From: Streptomyces niphimycinicus
GTDB taxonomy: Bacteria; Actinomycetota; Actinomycetes; Streptomycetales; Streptomycetaceae
Direction: 5' to 3'
Assembly (NCBI RefSeq): GCF_018883605.1
Contig: NZ_JAHLEM010000075.1
Span: 1 to 47,641, forward strand
Length of the DNA: 47,641 nucleotides
The notes beneath the pieces were generated by a model. The model saw only the letters and a program-made list of their open reading frames with translations. It did not search any database and was not told the DNA's origin. A program made the translations under genes and the position numbers. Positions 15,441 to 25,556 of the stretch are shown here, piece by piece (positions within the stretch are counted from its first letter, which is position 1; each line of letters opens with the position of its first letter).

Positions 15441-15494
15441 CGCAGGTCGGTCAGGGGGTGCGGCGGCGGACGCGGCCTCAGATGTCGCGGAAGG
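15441..15494. repeat. Right direct repeat (candidate attR) overlapping the murA-like 3' end
   Basis: The 40 bp at 15455-15494 match 8925-8964 exactly, plus CGCAGGTCGG at 15441-15450. The repeat covers the last five codons and TGA of the murA-like gene, so insertion would restore rather than break the gene. Confidence 0.75.
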
Positions 15495-17007
15495 TCTCGA
15501 TCTGGGCGCCGATCGAGTTCAGCCGCTCTGCCAGGTCCTCGTAACCCCGGTTGATGACGTACACATTGCGCAGGACCGAGGTGCCCGGCGCGGCCATCAT
15601 CGCCAGCAGGACGACCACGGCGGGGCGCAGGGCGGGCGGGCACATCATCTCGGCGGAGCGCCAGCGGGTCGGGCCCTCGACCAGGACGCGGTGCGGGTCG
15701 AGCAGTTTGACGTGGGCGCCGAGCCGGTTGAGCTCGGTGAGGTAGATCGCGCGGTTGTCGTAGACCCAGTCGTGGATCAGCGTCGAGCCCTGGGCGACGG
15801 CCGTGATCGCCGCGAAGAAGGGCACGTTGTCGATGTTGACGCCGGGGAACGGCATCGGGTGGATCTTGTCGATGGGGGCCTGAAGCTTGGACGGCCGCAC
15901 GGTCAGATCGACCAGCCGGGTACGGCCGTTGTCCGCCGCGTACTCCCGGCCGCGCTCGTGGTCAAGACCCATCTCCTCCAGAACGGCCAGTTCGATCTCC
16001 AGGAACTCCACCGGCACCCGGCGGATCGTCAGCTCCGACTCGGTGATGACGGCGGCGGCCAGCAGGCTCATCGCCTCGACCGGGTCCTCGGAGGGCGAGT
16101 AGTCCACGTCGCGGTCGATGTGGGCGACGCCGTGGACGGTCAGCGTCGTGGTGCCCACGCCCTCGACCTTGACGCCCAACTCCTCCAGGAAGAAGCAGAG
16201 ATCCTGGACCATGTAGTTGGACGAGGCGTTGCGGATCACCGTGATGCCGTCGTGCCGGGCGGCCGCCAGCAGCGCGTTCTCGGTGACGGTGTCGCCTCGT
16301 TCGGTCAGCACGATGGCGCGGGTGGGGGCGACCGAGCGGTCGACCGCGGAGTGGTACATCCCGTCGGTGGCGGTCACTTCGAGGCCGAAGTGGCGCAAGG
16401 CGGTCATATGCGGCTGAACGGTACGGGTGCCGAGATCGCAACCGCCCGCGTAGGGAATCCGGAAGTGGTTCATCCGGTGCAGCAGCGGGCCGAGGAACAT
16501 GATGACGCTGCGCGTCCGGCGGGCGGCCTCGGTGTCCATGGCCTCGAGGTCCAACTCGGCGGGCGGCACGATCTCCAGGTCGGCGCCGTCGTTGATCCAG
16601 CGGGTGCGTACGCCGATGCTGCCCAGGACCTCGAGGATCCGGTAGACCTCCTCGATCCTGGCGACTCTCCGCAGTGTCGTACGGCCCGCGTTGAGCAGTG
16701 TGGCGCACAGCAGCGCCACACACGCGTTCTTGCTCGTCTTGACGTCGATGGCACCGGACAGACGGCGGCCGCCGACCACCCGAAGGTGCATCGGGCCCGC
16801 GTAGCCGAGGGAGACGATCTCACTGTCCAGGGCCTCGCCGATCCTGGCGATCATCTCAAGGCTGATGTTCTGGTTTCCGCGCTCAATGCGGTTGACCGCA
16901 CTCTGGCTTGTCCCGAGCGCCTCCGCGAGCTGGGACTGGGTCCAGCCTCGGTGTTGACGGGCGTCACGGATGAGCTTGCCGATACGTGAGAGGTAGTCGT
17001 CAGTCAT
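15478..17007 (-). CDS. murA: UDP-N-acetylglucosamine 1-carboxyvinyltransferase with N-terminal XRE HTH
   Basis: 509 aa. Residues 1-65 are an XRE helix-turn-helix (IRDARQHRGWTQSQLAEALGTSQSAVNRIERGNQNISLEMI). The rest is an EPSP-synthase-fold MurA: KTSKNACVALL (substrate Lys/Asn), AGGCDLGTRTVQPH (retaining the Cys that fosfomycin alkylates in MurA) and PGVNIDNVPFFAAI. MurA transfers enolpyruvate to UDP-GlcNAc in peptidoglycan synthesis. Streptomycetes usually also carry a canonical, HTH-free MurA, so this is probably the second, regulated paralogue. The palindrome at 17020-17035, 13 bp before the ATG, suggests it binds its own promoter. Its 3' end is the inferred integration target of the island. 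Confidence 0.88.
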   Translation of the reverse strand: MTDDYLSRIGKLIRDARQHRGWTQSQLAEALGTSQSAVNRIERGNQNISLEMIARIGEALDSEIVSLGYAGPMHLRVVGGRRLSGAIDVKTSKNACVALLCATLLNAGRTTLRRVARIEEVYRILEVLGSIGVRTRWINDGADLEIVPPAELDLEAMDTEAARRTRSVIMFLGPLLHRMNHFRIPYAGGCDLGTRTVQPHMTALRHFGLEVTATDGMYHSAVDRSVAPTRAIVLTERGDTVTENALLAAARHDGITVIRNASSNYMVQDLCFFLEELGVKVEGVGTTTLTVHGVAHIDRDVDYSPSEDPVEAMSLLAAAVITESELTIRRVPVEFLEIELAVLEEMGLDHERGREYAADNGRTRLVDLTVRPSKLQAPIDKIHPMPFPGVNIDNVPFFAAITAVAQGSTLIHDWVYDNRAIYLTELNRLGAHVKLLDPHRVLVEGPTRWRSAEMMCPPALRPAVVVLLAMMAAPGTSVLRNVYVINRGYEDLAERLNSIGAQIETFRDI

Positions 17008-17019
17008 GCAGAAGAGGCT

Positions 17020-17035
17020 ATCTCACATATGAGAT
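17020..17035. promoter_or_regulatory. Palindromic operator upstream of the XRE-MurA gene
   Basis: ATCTCACATATGAGAT: arms ATCTCA/TGAGAT around CATA, 13 bp upstream of the ATG at 17007. Likely autoregulatory site for the HTH fused to MurA. Confidence 0.6.
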
Positions 17036-17144
17036 GCGCATGCGACCGGAGGGGGCGAAGGAGTGACGGCCGTCCGGGTGTGATTCCGCTCGGTGGCGAG
17101 TGCCATTCCGGTCAGCCGCCCGCCTCGCGGGCGGCAGCGGCCCA

Positions 17145-17500
17145 TCAAAATGTGGAGGTGTCCAGCTCCAGGCCGAACGGCTCCGGGAGTGCGAGGGGAG
17201 TGCCGAAGGGATGGGGGCCGTCCACCTTGGTGTAGCCGAGGCTGCCGGGGACCGAATAGAGCGTGCAGGCGCGCTGCTGTCGGTCGACCAGGAGATACAG
17301 CGGGGCTCCGTACTCCGCGTAGCGGCGCCGCTTGACGATCCGGTCGGTGTCCCCGTTCGAGTCGGAGGTCACCTCGACGGCCAGGAGGGTCTGGTCGGGG
17401 AGCAGGGCTCCGGCCCCCTTGGCCAGGTCCTGGGGGACGACGGCGAGATCTGGCACAAACCAGTTGGTGGTGCCGGGAAGGTCCAGACGACGGTGCGTCG
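17145..17500 (-). pseudogene. C-terminal part of a Uma2-family (DUF820) endonuclease
   Basis: Reads LDLPGTTNWFVPDLAVVPQD, LLPDQTLLAVEVTSDSNG, DTDRIVKRRRYAEYGAPLYLLVD and ends FGLELDTSTF. This is the PD-(D/E)XK core of Uma2 proteins (PDLAVV Asp, EVTS Glu). The N-terminal 80 or so residues are absent: in-frame sequence upstream is non-homologous and hits a TGA just past 17520. The 103-residue frame from GTG 17456 is thus a remnant, not a short gene. Confidence 0.65.
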
Positions 17501-17601
17501 GTCGGGTATGCGGGTGATTGTGCGCTCATCGGCCCTCCGTCGGGTATCGGAACGCGAGGATCGCAGCCGATATCCGACGTGGTGGGGATCCGGGTCGCGG
17601 A

Positions 17602-18501
17602 TCACCCATACCGGTGACGGTCCCCCGTCACCACCGCCGCCAGTGTCCGGGCCGGGCCGTCGACCGCGGGGCCGTGGAGGAGTTCGGTGCGGTGGACCAG
17701 GCGGGGGGCGATCAGGGGGGCCGTGACGATGCCGGGGGCGCCCTTGGTGGCCGGGTGGGGGAGGAGGGCCAGGCCGTGGCCCGCGGCGGTGAGGGTGACC
17801 AGGCCGCGTACATCGGTGCCCTCGTACGTCAGCGAGGCGCGGAAACCGCCGCTCCGGCTCATCGCGCGCAGTTGCGCCAGCGGCATGGCGGCGTCCGGGG
17901 CGTCCAGCCACTGGGCGTCGGCGAGGTCGGCCAGCCGCAGGCCGAGCCGGCGGGCCAGCGGGTGGCCGGTGGGCAGGGCCACCACCAGGGGGGCCTCCGC
18001 GACCGTGACCGAGGTGAGCGGACCCACCTCGGGCAGCGGCAGGGCGTCGGCGGGGGTGGCCGGGCCGTCGACCAGGCCCAGGTCCAGTGCCCCGGACGCC
18101 ACCGCCGCCGGGATCTCCCGGCGGCCGAGGATCCGCAGCGAGGCCCGGATGGCCGGATGCGCCTGGCGTACCCGGTCCAGGGCCGCGGCGATCCTCGGGG
18201 TCATCGCCAGCGGCGAGGCCCCCACCACCAGCCGGGCGGCGCCGGACGCCGACAGCCGCTCGACGTCGGCCCGCGCCGCGTCCAGCCGCAGCAGCAGCGG
18301 ACCGGCGTGTTCCAGCAGCCGTGCGCCCGCGCTGGTGAGCATGATCGGCCGCCGGGTCAGCAGTGACGTGCGCAGATCCGCTTCGAGGGACGCGATGTGC
18401 TCGGAGACCGCCGCCGGGGTGAAGCCCAGCTCATGGGCGGCGTCGGAGAAGGATCCGCAGCGGGCCACGGAGACGAACGTGCGGAGCAGGTGCGGGTCCA
18501 T
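17602..18501 (-). CDS. LysR-type transcriptional regulator
   Basis: 299 aa, normal length. The winged HTH is MDPHLLRTFVSVARCGSFSDAAHELGFTPAAVSEHIASLEADL, followed by a two-lobed effector domain (LVVGASPLAM ... ALDLGLVDGP ... GHGLALLPH). I chose ATG 18501: the longer frame to 18612 is Pro/Arg-rich and has no ribosome site. GATACT six nt before the ATG suggests a leaderless transcript. A 12-bp palindrome TCCGA-AC-TCGGA (18536-18547) lies 35 bp upstream. No divergent target gene exists, so its regulon is unclear. Confidence 0.85.
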   Translation of the reverse strand: MDPHLLRTFVSVARCGSFSDAAHELGFTPAAVSEHIASLEADLRTSLLTRRPIMLTSAGARLLEHAGPLLLRLDAARADVERLSASGAARLVVGASPLAMTPRIAAALDRVRQAHPAIRASLRILGRREIPAAVASGALDLGLVDGPATPADALPLPEVGPLTSVTVAEAPLVVALPTGHPLARRLGLRLADLADAQWLDAPDAAMPLAQLRAMSRSGGFRASLTYEGTDVRGLVTLTAAGHGLALLPHPATKGAPGIVTAPLIAPRLVHRTELLHGPAVDGPARTLAAVVTGDRHRYG

Positions 18502-18535
18502 GGCAGCAGTATCGCGGGGGCCGGGGTGGCTCAGT

Positions 18536-18547
18536 TCCGAACTCGGA
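18536..18547. promoter_or_regulatory. Possible LysR box
   Basis: TCCGAACTCGGA palindrome 35-46 bp upstream of the LysR start, a usual place for autoregulation. The rest of 18502-18718 holds no gene. Confidence 0.4.
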
Positions 18548-18718
18548 GGTGACCGGGGCAGGTTCGGGCCCGGCCGTCGTCCGTTCCGGGGCCGTCGGTC
18601 GCGTCCGCGCACATGCTCATGGCCTCAGGTCTAACGCGGAACGCCGCCCTCCGGGGCCCTTACGGCAAGCGGTCACCCTTACCGGTGAACGCCGGGGAGT
18701 GCTGGTGAGCAGGTGCTC

Positions 18719-19630
18719 TCACCGGGTCCACGCGAGCAGTTCATCGATCACCGGCTCCGCACCACCGTTACCGAGGTGGGCGTTACCGAGGTGGGCGATG
18801 GCCGCGAACGGGGCGATCACCTGGCTCCAGGCGTGGAGCCGGTCGCCATCGAGCCCGCACGTCGCCGCCACGCGCGCGCAGCGGGTCTCGACGCCCTCCA
18901 GCCCGGCGCCGGCCACGACGTAGTCCACGGCGTCGAAGCATGGATCACCCACACATGCCTTCGGATCGATGGCCATCAGACCGCGCTCCGCACCACCGTC
19001 GAGCACATTGCCCAGGTGCAGGTCACCGTGGAGCAACACGGTGGTCGCTTGCGTGTCCAGCAGCCGCTCGCACCGCCGGATGGCCCGGTCCCACGCGGTG
19101 GCATCGAGACGTGCACCGATCGCGGGCTCGGACAGCCGCCTGCCGACACGGGCGAACGCCTCCTCGCACCGGCCGCGCAGCATCCGCGGCGGCCGCGGAT
19201 GCGGAGCGACCCCGTGCAACGCGGCGAGCAACTCCGACCACTGCCCGGGAAGCGAGGCGGCGGGCATGTCCTCCGCCATCGTTCCGGGCACGATCTCTTC
19301 CAGCACCATCGCGCCCGCGTCCTCGTCGACGGCCAGCACGGCGGGCACCCGGCCCGAGGCGGCGAACCACCCCAGCATTGCGGCCTGCTCGACCAGAAGG
19401 GCCCGATCCGGACTGAGCTTCAGCACCGCGGGCGTGCCGTCGGGCCATTGGCACCGCAATGTGATGGACGAAGCACCGTCCGGGAGGGATTCGCCGAGGG
19501 AAAGGCCCCAGTGGGACGTCGACCGTGCGATCAGGTTCGGCGCATCGGCGCACCATTCGGCGACCTGTGGACCGAATCGACGAACCAGCCGCGTAGTGAC
19601 ACTGTCCACATCCACCGATAGTCGTTTCAC
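18719..19630 (-). CDS. Aminoglycoside/hydroxyurea-type phosphotransferase (APH(6)-like)
   Basis: 303 aa. Kinase-like fold of the APH(6)/hydroxyurea kinase group: AVLKLSPD (ATP Lys), VLEEIVPGT, catalytic HGDLHLGNVL and the metal motif AIDPKACVGDP that distinguishes this group from APH(3'). It would phosphorylate streptomycin-like cyclitols or hydroxyurea; many chromosomal members have no known substrate. GTG 19630 is the longest start; ribosome site weak. The C-terminus holds an exact in-frame 15-bp duplication giving AHLGN-AHLGN. It stands alone. Resistance cannot be inferred from sequence. Confidence 0.8.
   Translation of the reverse strand: MKRLSVDVDSVTTRLVRRFGPQVAEWCADAPNLIARSTSHWGLSLGESLPDGASSITLRCQWPDGTPAVLKLSPDRALLVEQAAMLGWFAASGRVPAVLAVDEDAGAMVLEEIVPGTMAEDMPAASLPGQWSELLAALHGVAPHPRPPRMLRGRCEEAFARVGRRLSEPAIGARLDATAWDRAIRRCERLLDTQATTVLLHGDLHLGNVLDGGAERGLMAIDPKACVGDPCFDAVDYVVAGAGLEGVETRCARVAATCGLDGDRLHAWSQVIAPFAAIAHLGNAHLGNGGAEPVIDELLAWTR
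18767..18796. repeat. 15-bp exact tandem duplication inside the phosphotransferase gene
   Basis: GTTACCGAGGTGGGC occurs twice in a row (18767-18781, 18782-18796), duplicating five residues (AHLGN) without changing frame. Confidence 0.9.
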
Positions 19631-19746
19631 CCGGGCCAGTCTGCCGCTCCCGGCCGCCGCGCCGAGCGCGCATCGCCATACCCATGCCCCGGGGGCGCGC
19701 TCGCACCCGGGCGGGGCATGACCGCGCGGGGGCGATGTACTAGAGT

Positions 19747-19764
19747 TATCTCGACATCGAGATA
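19747..19764. promoter_or_regulatory. 18-bp palindrome at the aconitase promoter (candidate TamR site)
   Basis: TATCTCGA-CA-TCGAGATA, perfect 8-bp arms, immediately after a possible -10 TAGAGT (19741-19746), so it would cover the transcription start. The MarR-family TamR of S. coelicolor is known to control aconitase; this dyad is a reasonable candidate for such a site, but I cannot check the consensus here. Confidence 0.5.
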
Positions 19765-19792
19765 CCTGCTGGAAGACGCATCGCCGCCCCGC

Positions 19793-19811
19793 ATTGGTAA
19801 GGCTTACCTAA
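19793..19811. promoter_or_regulatory. Iron box (DtxR/IdeR/DmdR-type operator) upstream of aconitase
   Basis: ATTGGTAAGGCTTACCTAA matches the 19-bp DtxR-family consensus TTAGGTTAGGCTAACCTAA at 15 of 19 positions and is itself a near-palindrome. A second partial match (ACTTAGCCATACCTTAG) follows directly. It is placed in the leader of an Fe-S enzyme gene, suggesting iron-dependent control. Confidence 0.65.
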
Positions 19812-19816
19812 CTTAG

Positions 19817-22609
<2,793 letters not shown>

Positions 22610-22621
22610 GCTGATGTGAAC

Positions 22622-22664
22622 GAGCGCCCTGCCCCTGCATCTCGCGCGCGGGGGCAGGGCGCTC
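22622..22664 (+). terminator. Strong terminator of aconitase
   Basis: Perfect 14-bp stem GAGCGCCCTGCCCC/GGGGCAGGGCGCTC with a 15-nt loop, 13 bp after the stop codon. Confidence 0.8.
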
Positions 22665-22746
22665 GCGCGCGACGGGGCGGGAGACGCGCCTGCGAGCATG
22701 ATCGCACGCGATCTGTTCCCGGAGCGGATCTGCGCATCCTACGACG

Positions 22747-22784
22747 ACGAAGAACCCCGCACCTGGTACCAGGTGCGGGGCTCT
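22747..22784. terminator. Bidirectional terminator-like palindrome
   Basis: CCCCGCACCTG-GTAC-CAGGTGCGGGG, a 26-bp perfect palindrome flanked by GAAGAA and CTCTTC. It probably ends the minus-strand zinc-ribbon remnant whose stop is at 22819. Confidence 0.6.
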
Positions 22785-22818
22785 TCTGCCCTTGCGAGCG
22801 TGTGGCGAACGAGCGCCG

Positions 22819-23055
22819 CTAGGCGATGTGCTGCATCTGCGTGTCGTCGCCGCTCAGCCGGAGGATCGCGACGATGCGATCGACCTGCTCCGAAGTCAGC
22901 GGAGGAGCATCATCAGCAAGCCTCTCGCCAACCTTCGTCAGTGAGGCGATGACATTCGACGAGACTGACGTTCCACAAGTGGAGCACTCAACAGAAGGTG
23001 ACTGAGGCTCTGTGGCCTCCCCAGGGTCTCTTGCATGATCGCGTTCTGCCCGGGT
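22819..23055 (-). pseudogene. 5'-truncated small zinc-ribbon-like protein
   Basis: The minus strand reads SPSVECSTCGTSVSSNVIASL, TKVGERLADDAPPLTSEQVDRIVAILRLSGDD and ends QMQHIA. A CxxC pair and a helical, hydrophobic pattern make it convincingly coding. The frame is closed by TAA at 23056-23058 and contains no ATG, GTG or TTG start before the conserved part, so the beginning has been lost. The family is not recognised. Confidence 0.45.
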
Positions 23056-23077
23056 TTATCTGTGAGGCCGAGGGCCG

Positions 23078-23510
23078 TCAGAGGTCTGCGGCAGTCGCGG
23101 GCGGTGTGGCGTAGGGCGGCGCGATGTTGGTGTGGCCGTCCTGGCGGTGGACGCCGATGGCGAGGTTGCGCAGGCCGGCCATGATGCGTGGGAGGCGGCC
23201 GACATGGATCTTGGAGTCGTCCTCGCGGAAGGTGCGGTCGCGGACGTGGTGCGGAAGATTTTCCTGCGGCGTGCTGCCATCGGCCAGGCCGTCCCCGCCC
23301 GGGGCGGCCGCGAGCGCGGCATCCGGCAGGATCTTGCCCGGATCGTGCACCGCCCGGGCCGTGCGCCAGGGCACCCGGCCCGGCGGTATCGCCGCGTCCG
23401 GACCGGTCTTGCGGACCGTCTCCCTCAGCAGCGCCGGACCGGCCTGCGAAACCACGCCTCGGCCACCGCCCTCGACGCGGACACGGGAGGGGAGAGGGAG
23501 GGCCCGTTAC
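23078..23510 (-). pseudogene. Chimeric transposase remnant (IS1380-like N-part joined to ISAs1-like C-part)
   Basis: The upstream half reads GVVSQAGPALLRETVRKTG, then ARAVHDPGKILPDAALA, APGGDGLADG, the N-terminal signature of IS1380 transposases (LLRETxxxxGL...VHDPAKVLLDLA...GGDCLAD). From about 23270 the same frame reads TFREDDSKIHVGRLPRIMAGLRNLAIGV, GHTNIAPP, the C-terminal signature of ISAs1 transposases. Two different IS families are thus fused in one open frame, with no catalytic core from either. Confidence 0.6.
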
Positions 23511-23647
23511 GCTTCTTCACCTGGAAAGTGCCTCGGGCGGCGACGGGGACAAACACCTCAGTAATCCTCATTCTTGCTGGCCAGAGGCGCTTTCTGCGTT
23601 CGCGGTCACCGGTCGGGCAGCCCGCCTTGTGGAAGAGTGAGGTGGGT

Positions 23648-24031
23648 TCAGGGTTGTGCCTTGCAGGCCGCGCGAGCCGCGCCGACCACGGCGACTGCAT
23701 CCTTGAGTGAGATGTTGAGCTTCTTCTTGGTCTCTCGGGTGACATTGACGGCGCTGCCGATGGCGCCGCCCACACCGCCGTTGCCGTCGGCGGCGCAGAT
23801 CGCGTTGCCTTGCCTGACGAGTTCCTCGTCGCTGACCCCGGAGGGCTTGTTCTTGGTGTTCTCAAGGACGTTAAGGAAGATTTTCTGCCTGGCTCCGCGC
23901 AGTTCACTGGCACTGGAGGTGCCGGTAGTTGCCTGGTCCGATGAGCCGGACTCGCCATCGGTCGGGCCGCAGGCAGTCATGATGGCCATTCCCATGATCG
24001 CGACACCAGAGGCGACAAATTTTTTCGTCAT
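23648..24031 (-). CDS. DUF732-like lipoprotein
   Basis: 127 aa. The signal peptide KKFVASGVAIMGMAIMTAC ends in a lipobox (MTAC), so the mature N-terminus is a lipidated Cys on the outer face of the membrane. A Ser/Thr-rich linker follows, then a small helical domain with SDEELVRQGNAIC and the C-terminal AARAACKAQP. This is the two-cysteine pattern of DUF732. ATG 24031 is supported by a 4-bp ATGA overlap with the upstream membrane-protein gene. The role is unknown; base composition is lower in GC than neighbours, and the pair lies among insertion-sequence debris, which suggests transfer. Confidence 0.75.
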   Translation of the reverse strand: MTKKFVASGVAIMGMAIMTACGPTDGESGSSDQATTGTSSASELRGARQKIFLNVLENTKNKPSGVSDEELVRQGNAICAADGNGGVGGAIGSAVNVTRETKKKLNISLKDAVAVVGAARAACKAQP

Positions 24032-24210
24032 TTGCTCTTGAACTCCCTGCACCAGTGAATCGCCGTTAAGACGCAACCCGCACCGGCAAGGAGGGAGCCC
24101 GCTAATGCCTGGCACTTTGCAGCCCATTCGAGGAAGACGTAATCTTTCTCCTCGGCGTTCGTGACAATGGATCCGACACCCAGGATAATCATGACTATTC
24201 CTGCTCCCAT
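24028..24210 (-). CDS. Small membrane protein co-transcribed with the lipoprotein
   Basis: About 60 aa. Two hydrophobic helices are visible (GAGIVMIILGVGSIV and CQALAGSLLAGAGCVLTAI) separated by a charged loop, with a basic end WCREFKSK. ATG 24210 follows AGGTGA closely; ATG 24192, with AGGA upstream, is an alternative. The stop overlaps the lipoprotein start (ATGA), so the two are translated together and may form a complex. No family recognised. Confidence 0.6.
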   Translation of the reverse strand: MGAGIVMIILGVGSIVTNAEEKDYVFLEWAAKCQALAGSLLAGAGCVLTAIHWCREFKSK

Positions 24211-24223
24211 GTCACCTAAGCGC

Positions 24224-25300
24224 TCACACTGCACTGAAGTTGCAGAAATACTGTACAAGCGAAAGGCAGGGGGAGGTACGGCCTTGACGCGGCAGTGGAA
24301 ATTTCATTCCCAGGTACAAGGCCGGGTACATCTTTCGATGTATTCCTTCGGGGGTGGTGTGTGGACGCGGACGGTATGGCGCATCTCCGCGTCCGCGCAC
24401 CCAGGTCACCGAGATCAAGGTCCGGTCCGGCAGCTCCCTGCGGCAAGTCTGTATCCAGCGCTCCATGAGCGAGTTCATCGGCGGTACTCGAATGCCGGTG
24501 GTGACGACCTTCACGCCGGCATCGGTCATCAGGGCGTCGAAGGCGGCCGTGAATTTCGGGTCGCGGTCGCGGATGAGGAACTTCGCCTTGCTGTCTGCGT
24601 CCTCGAGGTCCATGAGGAGGTTGCGTCCGAGCTGGACGATCCACTCCGCCGTGGGGTGTGCGGTGGCGCCGAGGATCCGGATGCGCCTGGTTGTGTGCTC
24701 GATGACGGCGAAGACGTACAGGCGGGCTCCGGTCAGAGTGTGCACTTCAAAAAGATCGCAAGCGAGTAGAGCTTCGGCCTGGCTGCGGAGGAAGTCCGCC
24801 CAGGTGGTGCTCTGCCGTTCGGGTGCGGGTGGGGTGCCGTGTTGGCGGAGGATTTCCCAGACGGTGAAGGCGGCGATCTTGATACCCAGTGCTGCGAGTT
24901 CGCCGTGGATCCGGCGATACCCCCACGAGGCGTTCTCCTTGGCCAGGCGCAGGACCAGGGCGCGGATCGATGGGATCGTGCGTGGGCGTCCGCGTCGTCT
25001 GGGCACGCAGGTTGCGGCATGGCGCTGCCTGAGCAGGTTGCGATGCCAGCGCAGGACCGTGTCGGGGCGGACCAGGAGCAGAAGGTGCCGCAGTCTGTCT
25101 TTGGGGAGGTGGTGGAGCAGGCCGGCGAGGATGGCGCGGTCTGTGTCGGTGAAGGTCGGCTTGCCGACCTGGCGTTGCAGGACCAGCAGTTGGTGCCGGA
25201 GTACGAGGATCCCGACGTCCTTTTCCCTGTCGCTCATCGGCAGGAGGCGTAGGAACGCCAGGGCGTTGGTCGCGGCGAGGTAGGCCAGACGCAGCAGCAC
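24224..25300 (-). pseudogene. Integrase-core transposase, C-terminally truncated
   Basis: 358-aa frame. An N-terminal helical part with ILVLRHQLLVLQRQ and a helix-turn-helix (RPRTIPSIRALVLRLAKENASWGYRRIHGELAALG) lead into an rve/DDE core with ACDLFEVHT (Asp 1), FLIRDRDPKF (Asp 2) and NSLMERWIQTCRRELPDRTLI (Glu). After this the usual tail (NERHLLHxLREFexxYNxHRPHRAL) is replaced by unrelated sequence running to a stop at 24224, just before the small membrane-protein gene. All three acidic residues are present, but the truncated C-terminus makes activity doubtful. Confidence 0.75.
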
Positions 25301-25404
25301 GACAGATCATGATGCCGCCGGGGCCCTGCGCTGGTGAAGACCCCGGGGTGAACCGTCGAGGAGAACCGAAGATCCGTGATCAGGCTCCCGACCTGCGTGG
25401 ATGA

Positions 25405-25488
25405 TTTATCGGCACCCGCAGACTCCAAGCACACCTGCTCGAACTCCTCGGCATCGACGAAACCCGCCCCCGCTGGCCGGATACCTAA
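25405..25488 (+). pseudogene. Short C-terminal coding remnant
   Basis: FIGTRRLQAHLLELLGIDE then TRPRWPDT-stop on the plus strand looks like a protein C-terminus, but a TGA precedes it directly and there is no start. Function not recognised. The rest of 25301-25556 holds no gene. Confidence 0.3.
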
Positions 25489-25526
25489 ACCCCATGTGCG
25501 AAGTACGGCACTAGGCGACATCAGGT

Positions 25527-25548
25527 GCGGGGAAAGCTTCGGCCCCGC
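25527..25548 (-). terminator. Terminator of the amino-sugar operon
   Basis: GCGGGG-N10-CCCCGC hairpin beginning 9 bp beyond the kbaY stop codon. Confidence 0.5.
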
Positions 25549-25556
25549 TCAGCCGC

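Noticed and set aside
22622..22784. Possible tRNA genes in the hairpin-rich gap after aconitase
   Set aside because: The hairpins are simple two-arm stems; no cloverleaf, no TTC-arm or CCA end could be made.
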